From the IMG/VR virus record IMGVR_UViG_3300050025_000126, positions 43,277-107,276 of that record: DNA of 64,000 nt; one strand, written 5' to 3'. Shown piece after piece: positions 26,124 through 33,309 of this stretch. This DNA comes from a virus. The number at the start of each line of letters is the position of its first letter. The stretch's first letter is position 1. The notes under the pieces were generated by a model. It saw only the letters and a list, made by a program, of their open reading frames with translations. It made no database searches and was not told the origin of the DNA. A program made the translations under genes and the position numbers.

Positions 26124-26833
26124 CAAGCTGGTCCACCGGAAAACTTGTAATTTGGGTAATTTTTACAAGACACAGCGCAGTATCCGCACGAAGCAAAATA
26201 GCTGTCGTCACAAGCTCCTTCATTGGCTAGTGTAGAACAACTATCCCTAGTAATAGCAATCTTTTGATTTAATGAAGTATAACCTAGCTCCAGCAGTCCC
26301 ATAGGTGGCAAAATGTCCTGACAAGCTTCGGGGGTCTTATGTTGTATAAAAACGCTGTACGAGGACGATAGGAGTTCTGGCACGGTACATCCGTCGACAA
26401 ATTCGTCTACCACAACTGCCGTATTTGTAATCGTCAACGTTTTTGTTTTGTCAGATCTGTCTACATAAGTCATTGTTTGGGTTTCTGTTCCCGTGGAGGT
26501 AACCGTGAAGGTAGTGGGGCCAGAAATCGCCGAAGTAAAGGTTTCAGTGTTAGTCTGACTCACTGTCCCAGTATTCGTCTGACTCACTGTCCCAGTATTC
26601 GTATCGCTAACGCTAACGCTTTGCGTATTGGTTTGGCTTTGTGTGTCACTTGAGGTTGCGGTTTGGGTGTTCGTATTAGTCGCTGTACCAAACTTTCCAA
26701 CGCCACCGGTTGAAGTCTGCGTGTCGGTTTGCGTCGAAGATGTGGTCGTAGAAATGCCGTCTCCAACCCCGATGCCGGAACCGCTCATTTCGCATCCGGT
26801 CAAAAGTATAATAGCTAAAAATATGTTCTTCAT
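26120..26833 (-). CDS. Secreted lipoprotein with Thr/Ser/Gln linker and ShKT-like cysteine domain
   Basis: A 237-residue protein. MKNIFLAIILLTGC is a lipoprotein signal (lipobox LLTG-C). Residues about 20-125 are a low-complexity Thr/Ser/Gln/Asn stalk, including a 24-base tandem repeat. The C-terminal 40 residues carry six cysteines in the spacing C-x(8)-C-x(6)-C-x(2)-C-x(3)-C-x(13)-C, resembling ShKT toxin-like domains. It is the only minus-strand gene inside the late tail block and has its own sigma70 promoter, so it is probably an early moron acting at the host envelope, for example in exclusion of other phages. The ShKT call is by pattern only. Confidence 0.65.
   Translation of the reverse strand: MKNIFLAIILLTGCEMSGSGIGVGDGISTTTSSTQTDTQTSTGGVGKFGTATNTNTQTATSSDTQSQTNTQSVSVSDTNTGTVSQTNTGTVSQTNTETFTSAISGPTTFTVTSTGTETQTMTYVDRSDKTKTLTITNTAVVVDEFVDGCTVPELLSSSYSVFIQHKTPEACQDILPPMGLLELGYTSLNQKIAITRDSCSTLANEGACDDSYFASCGYCAVSCKNYPNYKFSGGPAC
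26255..26263 (+). promoter_or_regulatory. ARYAATCTT match inside a minus-strand gene
   Basis: AGCAATCTT in plus orientation, antisense to the lipoprotein gene and about 680 bases upstream of the fibre gene at 26938. Could be a late antisense start or chance. Confidence 0.2.
26554..26601. repeat. 24-bp perfect tandem repeat, two copies
   Basis: Two identical 24-base units (26554-26577, 26578-26601) encode an 8-residue Thr/Ser/Gln repeat in the lipoprotein stalk. Slippage here would change stalk length without shifting the frame. Confidence 0.8.
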
Positions 26834-26859
26834 GATTTGTATCTCCTTAGGTTGGACCT

Positions 26860-26900
26860 ACCATACCACTAGACTTTCTTGGTGTCAACAACAATCTTTT
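26860..26900. promoter_or_regulatory. Divergent early/late promoter with GTCAACAACAATCTT
   Basis: Minus strand: TTGACA (26883-26888), 17-base spacer, TATGGT (26860-26865), for the lipoprotein gene. Plus strand: GTCAACAACAATCTTTT (26884-26900), 4-6 bases before the leader ORF at 26905 and the fibre gene. Confidence 0.65.
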
Positions 26901-26904
26901 TTAT

Positions 26905-26937
26905 ATGCCATCACTTATCTCTTGGGAGCTAAAATAA
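26905..26937 (+). CDS. Possible 10-residue leader peptide (MPSLISWELK)
   Basis: ATG 26905 to TAA 26937, directly abutting the ATG of the fibre gene at 26938, and containing its GGGAG ribosome site. Together with the ORF at 22940 it suggests that plus-strand units may use short coupled leaders. Confidence 0.35.
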   Translation: MPSLISWELK

Positions 26938-28317
26938 ATGCCCAGTCTAGACATCCCCGCCCAATCATTTTCAGTAACAGCAGTTGCTTACGGAGACCTT
27001 ACTGTAGCTGCCAACCCTGGGTACAATGTCAACAATTTGTACAGCGGTTTGATCGGCTACATTGTAGGCCCTGGAGGAACTCCCGCTTCACAACGCATTG
27101 TGATAGAAGCCGTTGTGTCGACTGGCGTTATTAGATGTCGCGTTGCTCCATTTGAAGGAGTTGGAGGGGCTGGTACATCTTTTAACTTCGCTGCTTATAA
27201 CGGGGGCAACCTTACATTTGAAGCTCAATTAGCTACCGTTGCTTCTTTGTATTTAGACGCCGGTCAAATTGCTGGCGGCGATTTAGGTGGTTCTTTCCCT
27301 AATCCAAGTGTAGTTAGTGGGGCGAATATTGTTGCTTCTACTTTGCCTATAGCCACCCCCCTCCAGCCGGGGGCGATGAGCGCCGCCGACAAAGCCAAGG
27401 TGGACAACGTCCCCGCCAACACGAACGCATCGCTGGCTCTCCAGGCTGATGACTATTTCGTCGGAACGGCAGGGGCGGGCGACCTTGCGGCCAATAAGCT
27501 GTGCTACTACGCCGCTGCATCGTCCACGTTGCTCTACGCCAAGGCTGACGCCATTGCGACGGCTCGTAAGATCATGGGTGCCACCACCGTGGCCGTCACC
27601 GCTGGCCAGCAAGCGACGCTCATTCGACTGCGCCAGGCTCGAATCACCGTGGCCGCTGGATGTGCCCCTGTCATTGGTGCACCCGCTTACTTATCGGGAG
27701 CAACCGCTGGCTGCGTGTATCACGCCATCTCGGGCACGATCTATCCGCGCAAGGTCGGGACATTCTTGGAGGGCGCAGCGGACGGCAGCAGCACGGTACT
27801 GGTGCAGCTTTCGCTTGACGACGAACGCGACGACGAACGCCTGTGGGTTATCGCCAACGACACGCTGGCCGCCGCTGCGTCGTCCATCTCCTACGCCACC
27901 ACCCGCGCACTCTGGCGGGAACTTCGCATTGACTGCGACCTCGTCGGCATCGCGCCGGGAGCCGCATCGACAGACATCACCTACCCGTCCGACATGGCCA
28001 GGGGAGCTCTCGTTCTCATCGGTGATGGACCGATCACCTCGTACAGTTCCGGGAAGATCAACTACATGCGCGTCTACAACACCGGGGCGGGCAAGAAAAA
28101 CATGCTCAAGATGGTCGACACGTGGCTGTCTGGGACCATGTGGGACACCAACGCCGAATCGTGGGCGAACAGGGCAGCTCAGAGCGCTTTGGGCTGGTGC
28201 ACGTCCAAGGGGGCGAAGGATGCACCAGCCGACGCCATGGCGTTGTCAACGTCTGGAGACCTGGCATTTCAGATCGGGACCACCGTGCGAATCAGCGGGA
28301 AGGTCAGGCTGCCGTAG
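26938..28317 (+). CDS. Tail fibre, chimeric: conserved N-terminus, GC-rich C-terminus
   Basis: A 459-residue protein. The first 135 residues are encoded by DNA of ordinary composition and end in a collar motif AGQIAGGDLGGSFPNPSV, typical of fibre attachment regions. From about residue 137 the DNA becomes strongly GC-rich and the protein Ala/Thr-rich (LQPGAMSAADKAKVD, a common fibre linker). This is the usual way phages swap receptor-binding parts. The alternative 306-residue frame at 27449 is a GC artefact. It overlaps the tailspike gene by one base (TAGTG). Confidence 0.7.
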   Translation: MPSLDIPAQSFSVTAVAYGDLTVAANPGYNVNNLYSGLIGYIVGPGGTPASQRIVIEAVVSTGVIRCRVAPFEGVGGAGTSFNFAAYNGGNLTFEAQLATVASLYLDAGQIAGGDLGGSFPNPSVVSGANIVASTLPIATPLQPGAMSAADKAKVDNVPANTNASLALQADDYFVGTAGAGDLAANKLCYYAAASSTLLYAKADAIATARKIMGATTVAVTAGQQATLIRLRQARITVAAGCAPVIGAPAYLSGATAGCVYHAISGTIYPRKVGTFLEGAADGSSTVLVQLSLDDERDDERLWVIANDTLAAAASSISYATTRALWRELRIDCDLVGIAPGAASTDITYPSDMARGALVLIGDGPITSYSSGKINYMRVYNTGAGKKNMLKMVDTWLSGTMWDTNAESWANRAAQSALGWCTSKGAKDAPADAMALSTSGDLAFQIGTTVRISGKVRLP

Positions 28318-29753
28318 TGGCTATCACCTATCTGCAAGTCAGCGGCCAGACGTTCCAGTTCAATGCTGACGCGGGAATGGTACCTGCTGCGCTGATGGCG
28401 GCGAGTGCAACCACGGATAGGGTCGCAGACCTGGAAAACTTCGGATTGCAAGGTGGGAACCACGATGACACAGGGGCATTTTCCGATGCCCTGACCAAGC
28501 TCGGGGCGGGCGGGACTATTAGAATACCCACAGGCGACTTTCAGATCGGCCCGCTCGCCATTCCCGCGTCGACGCAAAGCCTGTGCATCGAAGGTGTCCA
28601 GGGCTCCTACGCTCCGTCAGGAATCGGCTCGCGCATCGTGGCCGGTGGGTCAGGGGCCAGTCTTCTAAGTGTCATCGCCAGCACCACTAAGCTCACCCTG
28701 CGAAACGTGGCGCTTGACGGGATGGCACGCACTGATGATGTAGTGCTGTTTCTTCAGCAGGGCGGACAGATCATCGACTTTATTCTCCTGGATGGAGTCG
28801 ACTTCCACAACGTCAAGGCAGGAGGCTCGTTCATCAAGAGTTGGGCTGACGACTTCGTGGGCGGCGAAAACGCCCTGGTGGTGATGCGTGGATGCACGTT
28901 CAACCTAAATGGTTCCGTGTCTCCGTCGTCGAAGGGAAGCGCTCTGAAGTTACGCAACTACGGCGCCTGGGGATGGCTCGCAGAGAAGTGTAATTTCTTT
29001 GGAGGCTCGGGGGACGAAGGCTCCGTGGTGTTGGAATCCGGAGAGCTGACCATCCGCGATGCTGAATTTGAAAACAACTCAGTCCACGACATCGTTATCT
29101 ATGGCGCTTCCAGGTTTCACGGGGACAACATCCATTCGCAGTCCCCCGCCCCCGTGCTGGATATTCTTCCTCCGCTCGACGGGTCCGATACTTCATTGCT
29201 TTGGTTCCGCGACGGGGTGACGGTCGACAATCTCCAGCACCGAACCACCGCCACGCCTCCTGCCTGCAGCGTGCGGGACACCGGCAACTTGCCGCTGCGC
29301 CTGCGCAATGTGAACGGATACGGCGTTCAGATGGAATTCTCTGGTAACAAGGTTTTCGAGGTTGATGGCAACCACGGGGGACTAGTCACGCTCAATGGCG
29401 TGGATACCGTCGCCTCAATGGTTCGCTCTCAAATCATGGGCGATGATGGGCAGGACATCCAGCGGCTCTATTCACGTGACGGAGGCGCCTTCTGGGGAGT
29501 CGGATACACTCCCGCCACGGGGGAGGTCGGCGTGCAGTCGTATCGGTCGGGAATCGGATACCAGAACATGTCATACTCGGCGAGCTTGCATCGCTTCCTC
29601 TTTGGCCCCGTAGAGCTCGGGAAAATTACCAGCCTGGGAACTCCGCCAGCAGGCGCCCTTCGCTTTGGGTGCCTCGACAACGGGTCCGGGAAGATGCAGC
29701 TCGTGGTGCAGTTTCCTACAGGCGCCATCCAAGTGTTAGGGACCGAGCCATGA
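28317..29753 (+). CDS. Tailspike with beta-helix (pectate-lyase-like) domain
   Basis: I choose the GTG at 28317, overlapping the upstream TAG by one base, giving 478 residues; the longer frame to 28122 lies within the fibre gene. After a 40-residue head, residues about 45-70 (LQGGNHDDTGAFSDALTKLG then GGTIRIPTGDF) are the classic N-terminal cap of right-handed beta-helix tailspikes. About 250 residues of short beta turns follow, then a C-terminal trimerisation-like part. Such proteins bind or cleave capsule or O-antigen. No catalytic residues can be assigned. Entirely within the GC-rich cassette. Confidence 0.7.
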   Translation: MAITYLQVSGQTFQFNADAGMVPAALMAASATTDRVADLENFGLQGGNHDDTGAFSDALTKLGAGGTIRIPTGDFQIGPLAIPASTQSLCIEGVQGSYAPSGIGSRIVAGGSGASLLSVIASTTKLTLRNVALDGMARTDDVVLFLQQGGQIIDFILLDGVDFHNVKAGGSFIKSWADDFVGGENALVVMRGCTFNLNGSVSPSSKGSALKLRNYGAWGWLAEKCNFFGGSGDEGSVVLESGELTIRDAEFENNSVHDIVIYGASRFHGDNIHSQSPAPVLDILPPLDGSDTSLLWFRDGVTVDNLQHRTTATPPACSVRDTGNLPLRLRNVNGYGVQMEFSGNKVFEVDGNHGGLVTLNGVDTVASMVRSQIMGDDGQDIQRLYSRDGGAFWGVGYTPATGEVGVQSYRSGIGYQNMSYSASLHRFLFGPVELGKITSLGTPPAGALRFGCLDNGSGKMQLVVQFPTGAIQVLGTEP

Positions 29754-29845
29754 CCACCGACGAGCGCGAGGCGACGAACGAGGAGTAGACCGCGATGATC
29801 GATAAGACCAGGGATGTCACCGACACCGACGAAAGACTAGAGTAG
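29750..29845 (+). other. Two tiny GC-rich ORFs, probable remnants
   Basis: 29750-29788 (12 residues, ATGA overlap with the tailspike) and 29795-29845 (16 residues) share the composition of the imported cassette. They are probably truncated starts of genes that followed the tailspike (for instance a chaperone) in the donor phage. The remaining bases to 29855 hold nothing recognisable. Confidence 0.4.
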
Positions 29846-29854
29846 TACCCAATA

Positions 29855-30712
29855 TTATAGTAGTCCAATCAAGCTAAAGCATTCGTACTCAAGTAGTTTA
29901 GCTTTCAAATTAGAAAAATCTCCGCTTACTTTTACCACCGATTCCTGTTTGAAATCGAGTTGGGGTAGAACAACCTCGTAGTTCTTTTGTACTCTAGATT
30001 TCTCCAACTGTAATTTGTCCCAATTCTTCAAGCTAACGCACTGAGGCTTAATAGGCCCCATAGTCTGATAAAAGGCTTCAGGCGTATCTACATTCAAAGC
30101 GTTTAAAAAAGGTTCTACCTGTTTCTTTGTTAATCTCTCTACCCCCTTGATCCCGTCTGAAGCATCACCAAACAGCGCCTTAGCGAGGTAGATGCGTCCT
30201 GGATTGTTTACTAGGTGATAGGCCTCATAAATATCTGAATCCTCCACAAATCGCTTTAGATTAGGCGAGAACACCTTTACATTGGGGAACTGTAGAAGGC
30301 TCCATAGGTCACGGTCGCCAGTTAGAATAACGCACGGCTTTCCTTGACGCATCTTGACAGCATATGCCATTGCATCATCTCCTTCCTTGCTGTCTTCCAA
30401 GAGATGTAATCCAGGCCATAACCTCAATACCTCGCAAACCTCGGGTAATGGGTCTATGTCTCTAGGAATTCTATTTGCCTTGTAAGTGGGAACAATTGTC
30501 CTTCTGAAGTCTTTAGCATTCTTGCCATCATAGCAAAAACACATAACTACGTTTTGACCAGCCATCTCATTACGCAAGAATGCTAACAGACTAGCAACCG
30601 CTCCAAACACATGCCCGCTAAATCTTCCTTGAGAGGTAGTTAGATTACGATTGGCGTATGCACTTCTGTAGGCAGCGTTACTTACGTCAATTATTAGAAA
30701 CGTGTTAGGCAT
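29855..30712 (-). CDS. 5'-3' exonuclease / flap endonuclease
   Basis: A 285-residue PIN-like FEN-family nuclease. Signs: FLIIDVSNAAYRS with the first metal-binding Asp, FCYDGKNAKDFRR, the acidic cluster SKEGDDAMAYAV, TGDRDLWSLL, and a helix-hairpin-helix segment ALFGDASDGIKGV. It should remove RNA primers and flaps on the lagging strand, like T4 RNase H or the 5' nuclease of Pol I, which matches a phage whose polymerase (family C) lacks that domain. Last gene of the minus unit starting near 32658; one base separates it from the AAA gene. Confidence 0.85.
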   Translation of the reverse strand: MPNTFLIIDVSNAAYRSAYANRNLTTSQGRFSGHVFGAVASLLAFLRNEMAGQNVVMCFCYDGKNAKDFRRTIVPTYKANRIPRDIDPLPEVCEVLRLWPGLHLLEDSKEGDDAMAYAVKMRQGKPCVILTGDRDLWSLLQFPNVKVFSPNLKRFVEDSDIYEAYHLVNNPGRIYLAKALFGDASDGIKGVERLTKKQVEPFLNALNVDTPEAFYQTMGPIKPQCVSLKNWDKLQLEKSRVQKNYEVVLPQLDFKQESVVKVSGDFSNLKAKLLEYECFSLIGLL

Positions 30713-30713
30713 C

Positions 30714-31916
30714 TTATCCCTTTAACATAATGAATTCTTGTTGCCATTCAGCCCCAGAACGAAGAGGTCCGTTCAGGGCATCCTTTTTGATCTTAGATAG
30801 GAGTTTTTTGCCCCCTCCAAAGAATGCCGAAGCCATTTTCCCAACCTCAGCTGGTTTCATTAACCCGATTTCAAACTTCTTGTCAATCCTACCAGAGCGG
30901 ATTAAGGCTGGTCGCAACTTCTCAATGTGATTTGTCGTCATCACCAATATCCTGCCCTCAATAGAGCAAGCCCCGTCAATAGCATTTAAAACAGCTGACA
31001 TTGAAACCGGCGACGTTTGATTGTCTTCTTCTTTATCGTTCTTCTTTTTGTTTTTATTAGACTTATCGGGTGGTTCTAGGACATCAGCGTCTTCAATTAG
31101 TACGATAGCGTTCCTAGGAACATTAGAAAAGGCCTGAGAAAAATTCTGTTCACTGCCGGAAGAAAAGGGGTTTAGAAGGTAGAGGGGCCTATCTAAAACC
31201 GAGGCCATGGTAATCGCCGCAGAGGTTTTTCCAGTGCCAGGAGGTCCGTAGAAAAGATACCCCATTCTGTAGGGTACACCTCTCTTTAAGTACCAACTCT
31301 CATTTTCGCAAAACCATTTAGCGTGGTCAAATATTTCTGTCTTTAATTCTTCTGGGATAAATAAACGGTCCAGGGGTCTTTTCGATCTTGTCTCTATTTC
31401 TGTCCAATATCCATAATTCCCAGTGACATACAGCCTTATCTTGTCTTTCTTGTTTTTTTCTTGTTCCTTCTCGATTTTTTCAATAATATCCAATATCTTC
31501 TTATGGCTTCTGCCAAAAACAGTGAGATAGATGGTCTCCTTTGGCCTTATTGTATAAGCCCCGCTATTTACCTTATCGTCCTGTACTCTTCTTACAAATA
31601 TTGGTAAAACGTTTCCGTCCCAAAAAACATGTTCACCAAACCCAGGAGCGAGTCTAGCTGTGGCTGACCCAATAGAAAAGAACTTCAGATTTCTTGATTT
31701 CTCGGAAAAAGACTGCTGAGACAACCAAACGTTAATTAAATCAAACGCTTTATCTTCTCCAGTTACGGCAAGCGTTATTGTTATTCTTCTCAAAAGGAAA
31801 GAATAAACTTTAATCGGCAATGACTTAAACATGTACATTACCGCACCGGAAATCATTACGGCAATCACGCCTTCCACAACAGGATTTTTGAACAGACCAG
31901 AAAGGAATTCTATCAC
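30714..31916 (-). CDS. BCS1-like membrane-anchored AAA ATPase
   Basis: A 400-residue protein. An N-terminal hydrophobic segment (residues about 13-31) is followed by a BCS1_N-like region (to about 190). The AAA module has Walker A GPPGTGKT (224-231), Walker B AIVLIEDADVL, sensor MTTNH and arginine finger region RSGRIDKKFEIG. A Lys-rich loop (NKNKKKNDKEEDN) interrupts it. BCS1 proteins form membrane rings that move folded proteins; homologues occur in phages and bacteria without known targets. It overlaps the upstream gene by 4 bases. Confidence 0.75.
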   Translation of the reverse strand: MIEFLSGLFKNPVVEGVIAVMISGAVMYMFKSLPIKVYSFLLRRITITLAVTGEDKAFDLINVWLSQQSFSEKSRNLKFFSIGSATARLAPGFGEHVFWDGNVLPIFVRRVQDDKVNSGAYTIRPKETIYLTVFGRSHKKILDIIEKIEKEQEKNKKDKIRLYVTGNYGYWTEIETRSKRPLDRLFIPEELKTEIFDHAKWFCENESWYLKRGVPYRMGYLFYGPPGTGKTSAAITMASVLDRPLYLLNPFSSGSEQNFSQAFSNVPRNAIVLIEDADVLEPPDKSNKNKKKNDKEEDNQTSPVSMSAVLNAIDGACSIEGRILVMTTNHIEKLRPALIRSGRIDKKFEIGLMKPAEVGKMASAFFGGGKKLLSKIKKDALNGPLRSGAEWQQEFIMLKG

Positions 31917-32311
31917 AATGACACCACAGGTCTAAAGCCAGTTACAATTGGAACAGGGCGTTTATTAATTGCAAACGATTCATAGACCAAAGTACTAAAT
32001 TGAGCAGCAGTGAAAGTAGTCCCTAAAGATGGCATGAAGATGTCTCCAATTAAAACAACAGTGGCCAGGTATGAAGGTGCGAATGGGGTTAGCAATCTAA
32101 ACAACACCACGCACATATCCGAGGTAGGCTTTGACAAAATATACGTGGCATGCTTTTCAAAGAAGGCTTGTAGATGCCACCTGTTCATGTAAGGAGAATC
32201 AGCAAACATAGAGTTAAACATCAGCCTAAGCTCTTCCATCTCGTTGGAGTCAAGCTCTTCTAGGCCGGTCAACTCTTCCCAGCTATGCCTAATTATTTTT
32301 GCGGCTTTCAT
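31913..32311 (-). CDS. Hypothetical protein
   Basis: I choose the ATG at 32311 (132 residues, MKAAKIIRHSWEELTG), which overlaps the membrane gene by 23 bases; an upstream ATG 15 bases away is possible. The protein is helical with a hydrophobic stretch around residues 80-95. Family unknown. Coupled by ATGA to the BCS1-like gene, so it may be a partner of that ATPase. Confidence 0.55.
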   Translation of the reverse strand: MKAAKIIRHSWEELTGLEELDSNEMEELRLMFNSMFADSPYMNRWHLQAFFEKHATYILSKPTSDMCVVLFRLLTPFAPSYLATVVLIGDIFMPSLGTTFTAAQFSTLVYESFAINKRPVPIVTGFRPVVSL

Positions 32312-32507
32312 AAAGATTATCCACATAGGCAGAATACATCATAAGAACGAAGACGATTGGCCACACAAACGATAGTAAAACTACCGCTGCATTGTGTTGC
32401 TTCCAGTCAAGACCGTCTTTAAAATAAGAAGTCAACCCTATCTTTAGACCGATTGCTAAACCTACAGCGTAAATGATAAGCACTCGTATCCAATAAAACT
32501 CGTCCAT
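32289..32507 (-). CDS. Small two-helix membrane protein
   Basis: 72 residues from ATG 32507, one base after the stop of the small gene upstream; the longer frame would overlap that gene. Two hydrophobic segments (about 6-22 and 40-58) separated by a charged loop give a hairpin in the inner membrane. Holins can look like this and a lysin gene lies nearby on the other strand, but early strand and operon argue against it. Function unknown. Confidence 0.6.
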   Translation of the reverse strand: MDEFYWIRVLIIYAVGLAIGLKIGLTSYFKDGLDWKQHNAAVVLLSFVWPIVFVLMMYSAYVDNLYESRKNN

Positions 32508-32508
32508 C

Positions 32509-32658
32509 CTACTTCTTCGCTTTCTTCCTTGGTCTATAACTAGGATCGTCCCCGTTAGACAACTCAAACTCGTCTAACAGGTCACTTAGGTTCTCTGGCT
32601 TGTTACCATTAAGTTTTTCTAGCTTTTCTTTTTCGTCGAACGTTAGGTCGTCTTGCAT
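32509..32658 (-). CDS. Small acidic/basic protein, 49 residues
   Basis: ATG 32658 to TAG 32509, with ribosome site AAGGAGC upstream. Acidic body (MQDDLTFDEKEKLEKL ... LLDEFELSNGDD) and basic tail (RPRKKAKK). It is the first gene of the minus unit that includes the AAA protein and exonuclease. No homologue recognised. Confidence 0.6.
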   Translation of the reverse strand: MQDDLTFDEKEKLEKLNGNKPENLSDLLDEFELSNGDDPSYRPRKKAKK

Positions 32659-32681
32659 CGGTGCTCCTTAAATCTGCCTTT

Positions 32682-32721
32682 ATATTACCCTACTTGGATA
32701 TAAAACGCAAGTAGTAATCTT
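32682..32721. promoter_or_regulatory. Divergent early/late promoter region
   Basis: Minus strand: TTGCGT (32705-32710), 17-base spacer, TAATAT (32682-32687). Plus strand: AGTAATCTT (32713-32721), 6 bases before the lysin ATG at 32728. Confidence 0.55.
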
Positions 32722-32727
32722 AGGGAT

Positions 32728-33309
32728 ATGTATCAAGAAAATCGAGTTACAACAAAAGAATTCGGGTCACTGGCTACTAGCTCTGACCTGTTAGTAAACG
32801 TTCCTACAGCTCCTGGACACCCCCAACAACGCCTACATGTAGTTGCCGCTAAACTATTGGTTCCCATGTCTGAAGCCGTACAGAGAGACCTGGGCTTTCC
32901 TCTACTGGTAGCCTCAGGTTGGCGCCCTCATCGTTGGGCGTCTAGAGAACAGTATGAACAGGTTCTGATTCAAAAATATGGAAGCGTAGCTAAAGGTAGA
33001 TTATATTTGGCTTTTGACTCACCACATGAAACGGGCCTAGCAATGGATCTAGGTTGTGGCGGACTTGAACCAGTTTCAGCAACAATTGAGAAGCAAAAAT
33101 CAACCCCTCTGTTTAAATGGCTTGTTGAAAACGCTTATAAATACAATTTCACTCCATACCGCGTTGAGTCATGGCACTGGGAATGTCGGATTAGCTTAAA
33201 CGCATACGATTCTGGAGTAGCAGACAACACCACTCCAGAACCCGTAACTACTTGTATGGACCCAAATGACGTTTGTATCGAAACGGTTACAGCCCCGCTA
33301 ATGCCCTAG
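32728..33309 (+). CDS. VanY/LAS-type D-Ala-D-Ala carboxypeptidase, probable endolysin
   Basis: A 193-residue protein with the LAS metallopeptidase signature: SGWRP, then HETGLAMDL (H-x(6)-D zinc ligands) and SWHWEC (catalytic Glu context and third ligand His). These enzymes cut peptidoglycan peptides, as in phage L-alanoyl-D-glutamate or D-Ala-D-Ala endolysins. No signal peptide, so release would need a holin. It stands alone on the plus strand in a minus-strand region with its own late element. Its last 23 bases overlap the convergent gene. Confidence 0.8.
   Translation: MYQENRVTTKEFGSLATSSDLLVNVPTAPGHPQQRLHVVAAKLLVPMSEAVQRDLGFPLLVASGWRPHRWASREQYEQVLIQKYGSVAKGRLYLAFDSPHETGLAMDLGCGGLEPVSATIEKQKSTPLFKWLVENAYKYNFTPYRVESWHWECRISLNAYDSGVADNTTPEPVTTCMDPNDVCIETVTAPLMP

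Larger units (their letters stand above)
27345..29845 (+). mobile_element. GC-rich imported tail-fibre cassette
   Basis: Base composition shifts from about 45% GC to about 60% near 27345-27365, inside the fibre gene, and drops back near 29845, after two tiny ORFs. Codon use in between favours G/C third positions, unlike any other part of the window. No integrase, repeats or att site are seen, so homologous or illegitimate recombination between phages is the likely route. Confidence 0.7.

Noticed and set aside
28122-28316. Upstream extension of the tailspike frame
   Set aside because: Lies wholly inside the fibre gene and reads as low-quality Arg/Gly-rich sequence; GTG 28317 overlaps the fibre stop and starts sensible sequence.
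27449-28369. 306-residue plus-strand frame overlapping the fibre gene
   Set aside because: Pro/Arg/Ser-rich translation from a shifted frame of GC-rich DNA; the fibre frame has fibre motifs and a continuous N-terminus.
27345-29845. Transposon or integrase-mediated island
   Set aside because: No transposase, integrase, terminal repeats or target duplication; the junction inside a fibre gene fits recombination between phages.
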